A DNA stretch of 64,000 nt from Flavobacteriaceae bacterium UBA7302 (lineage in GTDB: Bacteria; Bacteroidota; Bacteroidia; Flavobacteriales; Flavobacteriaceae), in contig DKQS01000011.1 of the NCBI GenBank assembly GCA_002471825.1, positions 62,001-126,000 of the forward strand, in the 5' to 3' direction. The translations under genes and the position numbers were made by a program. This document shows positions 59,427 through 64,000 of this stretch, piece by piece. The notes under the pieces are model-generated. The model saw only the letters and a program-made list of their open reading frames with translations. It had not been told where the DNA came from and did not search any database. Every line of letters starts with the position of its first letter. The stretch's first letter is position 1.

Positions 59427-59434
59427 TATTTTTG
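59427..59434 (+). promoter_or_regulatory. -7 element for the 335-residue lipoprotein gene
   Basis: TATTTTTG matches TAnnTTTG, 10 bases before the ATG at 59445, so the leader would be very short. No -33 TTG. Confidence 0.4.
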
Positions 59435-59444
59435 CCTTGTTCGA

Positions 59445-60452
59445 ATGAAAAGATTCTTCTCCATATTTGTTTTTATGAGCCTCTTGATTTATTCCTGTGG
59501 CAATACGGAAATAGATCTTCCTGATGACAATCCGACGAATACCACAAGTTGCCCCGTTTCTGACATCACTATTTTCCCCGGTGATTCGATTGCGGTAAAT
59601 AGCCTTACGAACCCAATTTATTGGGAAGGAACATTCACAGATACAACCGTGGAAGTTCATTTTACGGAAGTGGTAGATTCCAACGGCGAAACAGAAACAC
59701 TATTTTTTGTTTTTGAAAAGAATGAATGTTTGGAAATAGATCGTGTTTTTAAATACTACGATGGTAAAAACTTTGACACCACCAACATCACAGAGGCTGA
59801 GGTGCTGGATTTCGGTATTCAAGATTGGACGGAAGATGAGTTGATTTCTGGTTTTGTTACCTACATCGATCCACATGACAAGAGAACCTATTCGCGCAAA
59901 TTTAGAACACGATTATTCGCCAAATTACCGACTACCCCTCTATCCTTTAACGATTGCATCGGACAAAAGTTACCCATAGAGATTGATCTAAATTCGGATG
60001 GGGTGGCCGACTTTAGTTTTGATGTGGAAACCATCGAAGATGTCGGAAACAAACCCACCTACAACGAATACAAAGTGGTTTTGAAATCGAATAGTAATAA
60101 CAACGAGATTCTTTCACCTATTCGGAATAGTGAGCCTTATTTTGTGGTTTTTGAACCACCTTTTTCCTCGCAAAACACCCAGCAATACTTTGGGGGTGTA
60201 AAGAAGGCTTTGGATATTTTCTATGAGTTTGAAGCGCCCTACGAAGAATACAATCTGTTCTTAAACAACAACTTAACCTATTCGGAGATTTTGAATAACA
60301 ATCTTCCCGACTACTATTTGGTGAGCATGGTCATTAACGGTGAGTTGTATTACGGCTACATCGGCTTTCGATTTAGTTCTACCGATTGCCGTTTGAATGT
60401 ACTTGACAAATACTTACACAATGTGCCTTTTGAACACATTCAAGTGAATTGA
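59445..60452 (+). CDS. Lipoprotein of unknown function
   Basis: A 335-residue protein with a lipoprotein signal (LIYSC, Cys18). The mature part is acidic and Asn/Thr rich and appears to be all-beta. It contains an EF-hand-like calcium loop, DLNSDGVADFSFD, of the kind seen in FG-GAP/dockerin-like surface proteins. Three further cysteines (TTSCPV, NECLEI, STDCRL) could form disulfides. The family is not recognised. It is convergent with the SDR gene with no gap. Confidence 0.8.
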   Translation: MKRFFSIFVFMSLLIYSCGNTEIDLPDDNPTNTTSCPVSDITIFPGDSIAVNSLTNPIYWEGTFTDTTVEVHFTEVVDSNGETETLFFVFEKNECLEIDRVFKYYDGKNFDTTNITEAEVLDFGIQDWTEDELISGFVTYIDPHDKRTYSRKFRTRLFAKLPTTPLSFNDCIGQKLPIEIDLNSDGVADFSFDVETIEDVGNKPTYNEYKVVLKSNSNNNEILSPIRNSEPYFVVFEPPFSSQNTQQYFGGVKKALDIFYEFEAPYEEYNLFLNNNLTYSEILNNNLPDYYLVSMVINGELYYGYIGFRFSSTDCRLNVLDKYLHNVPFEHIQVN

Positions 60453-61256
60453 TTAGAGCTTGTAGTGGTTCATCAACAATTTCTCGTAAACTCGATCAGG
60501 AAGAACGCGCTTTAAGACGATGGAGAACTTTTCCATAAACCCTCCTACTTTGTAATGTACCTTTCGGTTCTTTGATCGAATGATGGAAAAAACTTTCTGT
60601 GCCAACACATCGGGATTCATTCCGGAGTCGACATGAGCATCCATCAAATCCAAGTTCAATTGGTATTTTTCTTTGTAGGCCGAATCCTCAAAAACCGGCG
60701 TATGGAACCTTCCTGCAGCAATATTGGTAGCAAAATCACCTGGAGCAACCGAAACAACGTCAATTCCGAATTCCTTGACTTCCATCCCCAATGACTCAGT
60801 CACCATCGCGAAGGCGCTTTTGGTTGCCGAATAAACCCCTCGGTAAGGTAGTCCCATATAACCCGCAATGGAAGTTACATTGATTACCAATCCAGCTTTT
60901 TGACTTCTCATCTGCGGAAGAACTGCTTTGATCACATCCACAGCACCAAAGAAATTGGTTTCAAAAACGCGACGCATTTCATCAGTTGGTGTGTCCTCAA
61001 TCGGACCAGTAATTCCCATACCAGCATTGTTTATGAGAATATCAAGTCGGCCTTCTTTTTCAACAACAAGATTTACGGCTTTTGAAATGGAATCTTTGTT
61101 CAACACATCAAGGGCAATCATTCGATAGCCATCTACTTGCTCAGCTTTCGGTTTGCGACTCGTTCCGTAAACAACAAAATCCCTAGTACTAAGATAGGCG
61201 GCGATGGCTTTTCCAAGACCTGAAGAGGCACCGGTAATTAAAACAACTTGAGACAT
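60453..61256 (-). CDS. Short-chain dehydrogenase/reductase
   Basis: A 267-residue classical SDR. The ATG at 61256 is used because MSQVVLITGASSGLGKAIAA puts the Rossmann glycine motif (GASSGLGK, residues 9-16) at the usual place; upstream codons are not conserved-looking. The catalytic YxxxK is YSATK, with NNAG and Ser in INVTSIAGYMG. The C-terminal extension (RKVHYKVGGFMEKFSIVLKR) suggests a membrane-associated oxidoreductase. Substrate unknown. The SRP RNA lies just upstream on the same strand. Confidence 0.92.
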   Translation of the reverse strand: MSQVVLITGASSGLGKAIAAYLSTRDFVVYGTSRKPKAEQVDGYRMIALDVLNKDSISKAVNLVVEKEGRLDILINNAGMGITGPIEDTPTDEMRRVFETNFFGAVDVIKAVLPQMRSQKAGLVINVTSIAGYMGLPYRGVYSATKSAFAMVTESLGMEVKEFGIDVVSVAPGDFATNIAAGRFHTPVFEDSAYKEKYQLNLDLMDAHVDSGMNPDVLAQKVFSIIRSKNRKVHYKVGGFMEKFSIVLKRVLPDRVYEKLLMNHYKL

Positions 61257-61309
61257 ATGGTAAATGATTCTGAAACAAAGATGGGAAAAGAAAATAAAGG
61301 ACACAAAAA

Positions 61310-61407
61310 ATGGCAAGCTACCTACATCACACCGCTACGACCTAATACCCTTGCTGCGTTCCCACCCTGGGGGATTCAAAGGGAGCTGGTTGTGTAGGAC
61401 TTGCCGC
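61310..61407 (-). ncRNA. ffs: Signal recognition particle RNA (small, 4.5S-like)
   Basis: On the minus strand the segment folds into one long hairpin: GGCAAG (61405-61400) pairs with CTTGCC (61317-61312), and CCTACACA pairs with TGTGATGTAGG apart from small bulges. The tip carries the conserved SRP helix-8 signature GGAACGCAGCAAGG (GGAA tetraloop and the asymmetric loop that binds Ffh M domain). A -7 element sits 5 bases upstream and a T-rich run follows the 3' end. Ends are uncertain by a few bases. It works with FtsY (50.1 kb); ffh is not in view. Confidence 0.9.
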
Positions 61408-61409
61408 TG

Positions 61410-61417
61410 CAAATTTA
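61410..61417 (-). promoter_or_regulatory. -7 element of the SRP RNA gene
   Basis: TAAATTTG on the minus strand, ending 5 bases before the predicted 5' end of the RNA (61405). This spacing agrees with transcription starting at the base of the hairpin. No TTG is at the -33 position. Confidence 0.55.
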
Positions 61418-61525
61418 CAATCAATTTATTTTTTGGGAAATAAAAAAAATGAAAAATTCTGTAACATTTCAGGATGTTAAAGAACTCATAAGGGAATAGT
61501 TTATTTAAAAACCAAACAAAAGAAT

Positions 61526-61533
61526 ATATTTGT
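61526..61533 (+). promoter_or_regulatory. -7 element for the DUF4199 gene
   Basis: TATATTTG matches TAnnTTTG, 23 bases before the ATG at 61557. The gap between the SRP RNA promoter and this element (about 61418-61525) shows nothing else. Confidence 0.45.
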
Positions 61534-61556
61534 ATAACTAATGAAAACTTTAATCA

Positions 61557-62078
61557 ATGGAAAATCAAGCATCTAGTAAAGGAATTATTTTAAATAATGG
61601 TTTATATCTGGGGTTAACAGGTGTAATCGTGGGACTCATTTTGTACGCTACCGGACAATCATTTGAGCTACAATGGGTATCAAATGTTGTCGGATTTGTG
61701 GCGACAATTGTATTTGTTGTGTTGGGTATGCGCGCATTTAAGGCCAACAATGGCGGATTCATGTCTTGGGGTCAAGGTGTAAAAATCGGTATGGGAATTG
61801 TAATGATTAGTGCCGTGATCACTGTAGTGTATACCATTTTGTTTACACAAGTAATTGAACCTGACTTCCAAGCACAAGCGATGGAAATTCAAAAGCAAGC
61901 ATGGGTTGATGCTGGTTTAACTGACGAGCAAATCGAACAATCTATGGAAATGGCCGAAAAATTTCAAGGTCCAGGCATCGCCGCTGCTTTCATCTTAGCC
62001 ATTTCTGCCTTCTTCGGATTCATCGTATCGGCAATTACTGCTGCGATAATGAAAAAGTCGGAAGAAGAAGCTTATTAA
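61557..62078 (+). CDS. DUF4199 membrane protein
   Basis: A 173-residue protein with four hydrophobic helices (about residues 14-31, 40-60, 73-95 and 142-164) and a soluble helical loop between helices 3 and 4 (AMEIQKQAWVDAGLTDEQIE). The segments MRAFKANNGGFMSWGQGVKI and SAITAAIMKKSE are typical of DUF4199. No function is known for the family; in Flavobacteriia it usually precedes a GT2 gene of the type found next here, 69 bases on. Confidence 0.9.
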   Translation: MENQASSKGIILNNGLYLGLTGVIVGLILYATGQSFELQWVSNVVGFVATIVFVVLGMRAFKANNGGFMSWGQGVKIGMGIVMISAVITVVYTILFTQVIEPDFQAQAMEIQKQAWVDAGLTDEQIEQSMEMAEKFQGPGIAAAFILAISAFFGFIVSAITAAIMKKSEEEAY

Positions 62079-62114
62079 TTAGACAGAAGACTTAAAAATC
62101 TGTGTTTAAAAATG

Positions 62115-62122
62115 TACCTTTG
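62115..62122 (+). promoter_or_regulatory. Possible -7 element for the GT2 gene
   Basis: TACCTTTG matches TAnnTTTG, 25 bases before the ATG at 62148. No TTG at the -33 distance; it may instead be co-transcribed with the DUF4199 gene. Confidence 0.35.
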
Positions 62123-62147
62123 AACTAAAGTAGTTCAGGATACTCGC

Positions 62148-63104
62148 ATGGATATTTCGATAGTCATACCACTTCTTAACGAAGAAGAATCTATAAAAGA
62201 ATTACACGATTGGATTGTAAACGTCATGCAGTCCAATCGTTATTTTTATGAGATTATTTTTGTTGACGATGGCAGTACCGATACTTCCTGGGAAATCATC
62301 GAGAACTTATCCAAAATCAATCCCGCTGTAAAAGGCATTCGCTTTCAAAGAAATTACGGAAAATCTCAGGCCCTAGATGCCGGATTCGAAATGGTGCAAG
62401 GAGATGTAGTTATTACCATGGATGCCGACTTACAAGACAATCCTGAGGAGATTCCGGAATTATTCAATCTTATCAAAGAAGAAAATTTCGATCTGATTTC
62501 TGGATGGAAAAAGAAGCGTTATGACAATGTCATTACAAAGAACATTCCGTCAAAGTTGTTCAATGCCATTGCTCGAAAAACATCCGGACTCACTTTGCAT
62601 GATTTCAATTGCGGATTGAAAGCCTACAAAAAAGAGGTGGTGAAAACGGTAAAAATTAGTGGCGAAATGCATCGCTATATTCCGGTTCTCGCAAAGAACG
62701 AAGGATTCTCGAAGATTGGCGAAAAAGTGGTGCAACATCAAGCTAGAAAATACGGACAAACAAAATTTGGTATGAGTAGATTTATCAATGGGTTTTTAGA
62801 CTTAATCACCCTTTCCTTTTTATCAAAATTCGGAAAAAGACCCATGCATTTCTTCGGATTGCTTGGAACCCTGATGTTTTTGGTCGGATTTTCATCGGCC
62901 GCTTACATCGGTTTTAGTAAATTGTACAAGTTATCCAAGGGATTGAAAACCATTTTGGTAACAGACAATCCTTGGTTTTATATTGCATTAACAACCATGA
63001 TTTTGGGAACTCTTTTATTCTTAGCTGGATTCTTAGGAGAACTCATCATCAAAAATAATAAAGGAGAAAAACATTACGCCATTAAAGAGCGAACTCAATC
63101 ATAA
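62148..63104 (+). CDS. Polyprenyl-phosphate-type GT2 glycosyltransferase (GtrB/DPM1-like)
   Basis: A 318-residue protein. The GT2 domain has SIVIPLLNEEESIKELHDWI, FVDDGSTDTSWE and the DxD in TMDADLQDNPEEIPELF. Two C-terminal helices (about residues 230-255 and 275-305) match GtrB/ArnC/DPM1 enzymes, which charge undecaprenyl or dolichyl phosphate with a sugar for flipping. It is not processive (no QxxRW). It follows DUF4199, which often accompanies it, and precedes the phosphohexomutase. Confidence 0.92.
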   Translation: MDISIVIPLLNEEESIKELHDWIVNVMQSNRYFYEIIFVDDGSTDTSWEIIENLSKINPAVKGIRFQRNYGKSQALDAGFEMVQGDVVITMDADLQDNPEEIPELFNLIKEENFDLISGWKKKRYDNVITKNIPSKLFNAIARKTSGLTLHDFNCGLKAYKKEVVKTVKISGEMHRYIPVLAKNEGFSKIGEKVVQHQARKYGQTKFGMSRFINGFLDLITLSFLSKFGKRPMHFFGLLGTLMFLVGFSSAAYIGFSKLYKLSKGLKTILVTDNPWFYIALTTMILGTLLFLAGFLGELIIKNNKGEKHYAIKERTQS

Positions 63105-63115
63105 TCAAAATTAAC

Positions 63116-64000
63116 ATGGAAAATATCTTACAAAAAGCGAATCAATGGTTGACCAAAACTTTTGATGAAGAAACACAAAACGAGATTAAAGAATTGATAG
63201 CTTCCAACCCTAAAGATTTGGAAGATCGTTTTTACAAAGATTTAGAATTTGGAACGGGTGGTATGCGCGGAACCATGGGCGCTGGAACCAACCGAATCAA
63301 TAAATACACACTGGGTAAGGCTACCCAAGGGTTGGCAAACTATATGAAGGCCAACTTGAATAAAGACATTATGAAAGTTGCCATTGCCTTTGATTGCCGA
63401 CACAATAGTCAGAAGTTTGCCAAAGTGGTGGCAGATGTACTTTCTGCCAATAATATCAGCGTTTATCTTTTTGAAGACTTACGCCCTACTCCAGAACTTT
63501 CCTTTGCTGTACGTCATTTGAATTGTGATGCGGGAATTGTATTAACCGCGTCACACAATCCGCCTGAATACAACGGATACAAAGTTTACTGGACCGACGG
63601 CGGTCAGATTGTTCCGCCTCAAGACAGCGGAATTATTGGTGAGGTGAATGCCTTGGAATATTCTGAAATCAATTTTGAAGCCAATGAAAGCTTGATTACT
63701 GTGGTTGGTAAAGAAGTAGATGAAGTTTTTACCGACGCCTCTGTGGTCAATGGAACATTGTATAAAGACATCGATCGTGACAACTTAAAAATTGTTTTCA
63801 CTTCCTTACACGGAACATCCATTATGTCGATTCCGGATACCTTGAATAAGGCCGGTTACTCCGATGTGCATATCATTGAGGAACAGCGTGTACCAAACGG
63901 AGATTTTCCAACAGTGGCTTCACCAAACCCAGAGGAGCCAGCGGCTCTAAAAATGGCCACGGATTTGGCTACTGCAATTGATGCGGACATTGTTATTGGT
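63116..64000 (+). CDS. Phospho-sugar mutase (phosphoglucomutase/phosphomannomutase), 5' part
   Basis: The first 295 codons of an alpha-D-phosphohexomutase; the frame is open to the window end. Visible: LEFGTGGMRGTMGAGTNRIN (substrate loop), the phosphoserine loop TASHNPPEYNGYKVY (Ser146), and the domain-2 start SLHGTSIMSIPDTL. The family interconverts sugar 1- and 6-phosphates and needs Mg2+ bound by DxDxD, which begins beyond the edge. It starts 11 bases after the GT2 gene and supplies sugar phosphates for envelope glycans. Confidence 0.93.
   Translation, partial: MENILQKANQWLTKTFDEETQNEIKELIASNPKDLEDRFYKDLEFGTGGMRGTMGAGTNRINKYTLGKATQGLANYMKANLNKDIMKVAIAFDCRHNSQKFAKVVADVLSANNISVYLFEDLRPTPELSFAVRHLNCDAGIVLTASHNPPEYNGYKVYWTDGGQIVPPQDSGIIGEVNALEYSEINFEANESLITVVGKEVDEVFTDASVVNGTLYKDIDRDNLKIVFTSLHGTSIMSIPDTLNKAGYSDVHIIEEQRVPNGDFPTVASPNPEEPAALKMATDLATAIDADIVIG

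Overview
The window is AT-rich and gene-dense, and it reads as the chromosome of a member of the Bacteroidota, most likely class Flavobacteriia. Evidence for this: (1) the promoter-like elements have the Bacteroidota sigma-A form TAnnTTTG, in several places with an upstream TTG; (2) the gene block rpmB-rpmG-DUF4295-ftsY with a nearby rimO; (3) family-restricted proteins such as DUF4199, DUF1573 lipoproteins, DUF4838, BshC and PDZ-fused aspartyl proteases; (4) a small SRP RNA of the Bacteroidota type. There is no sign of phage, insertion sequence, CRISPR, rRNA or tRNA. Genes alternate strand often, and three convergent pairs share interlocked stop codons.

Layout. 1-5.6 kb: a truncated gene end, a DUF2892 membrane protein, a large M14 carboxypeptidase, an alpha-carbonic anhydrase and an amidohydrolase lipoprotein. 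5.7-12.6 kb: a D-2-hydroxyacid dehydrogenase (FAD plus Fe-S), an MFS carrier and valS. 12.7-20.9 kb: DUF1573, a PDZ-aspartyl protease, an aminotransferase, murB, a Cys-rich small membrane protein, a glycosyltransferase, an ECF sigma factor, a motif-deviant Nramp-like transporter and lipA. 21-28.5 kb: a cystathionine beta-synthase-type enzyme, an SbtA-type bicarbonate carrier with two small genes and a divergent LysR regulator, a LolC/E-type permease, a NamZ (DUF1343) lipoprotein and a YkgJ-type Fe-S protein. 28.6-31.9 kb: argS and lpd.

32.0-40.3 kb is the most interesting region. One apparent operon, with a canonical promoter in front and a terminator behind, encodes a membrane-anchored HEAT-repeat protein, a processive GT2 synthase, a TPR protein ending in a YaiO-like outer-membrane barrel, a DUF4838 glycoside-hydrolase-like lipoprotein and a DUF1573 lipoprotein. 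Together these have the parts list of a synthase-dependent exopolysaccharide system (compare PgaABCD or BcsABC), but built from different accessory families.

40.4-53.7 kb: a polytopic membrane protein, bshC, a second M14 carboxypeptidase, a small outer-membrane barrel, rimO, an amidase lipoprotein, a serine hydrolase lipoprotein, ftsY, DUF4295, rpmG, rpmB, cinA and a fumarylacetoacetase-family enzyme. 53.7-58.6 kb: menaquinone genes menB and menD separated by an esterase-like protein, a zinc-ribbon protein and a CvfB-like S1 protein. Three arrays of degenerate 7-bp repeats lie between these genes. 58.7-64 kb: a transaldolase/Fsa-type enzyme, a lipoprotein, an SDR, the SRP RNA, DUF4199, a polyprenyl-phosphate-type glycosyltransferase and a phosphohexomutase cut by the window edge.

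Most of the window is housekeeping (aminoacyl-tRNA synthesis, lipoate, peptidoglycan, menaquinone, bacillithiol, SRP targeting) plus cell-envelope and periplasmic functions. All functional statements come from reading the sequence and from family knowledge; no database search was run.
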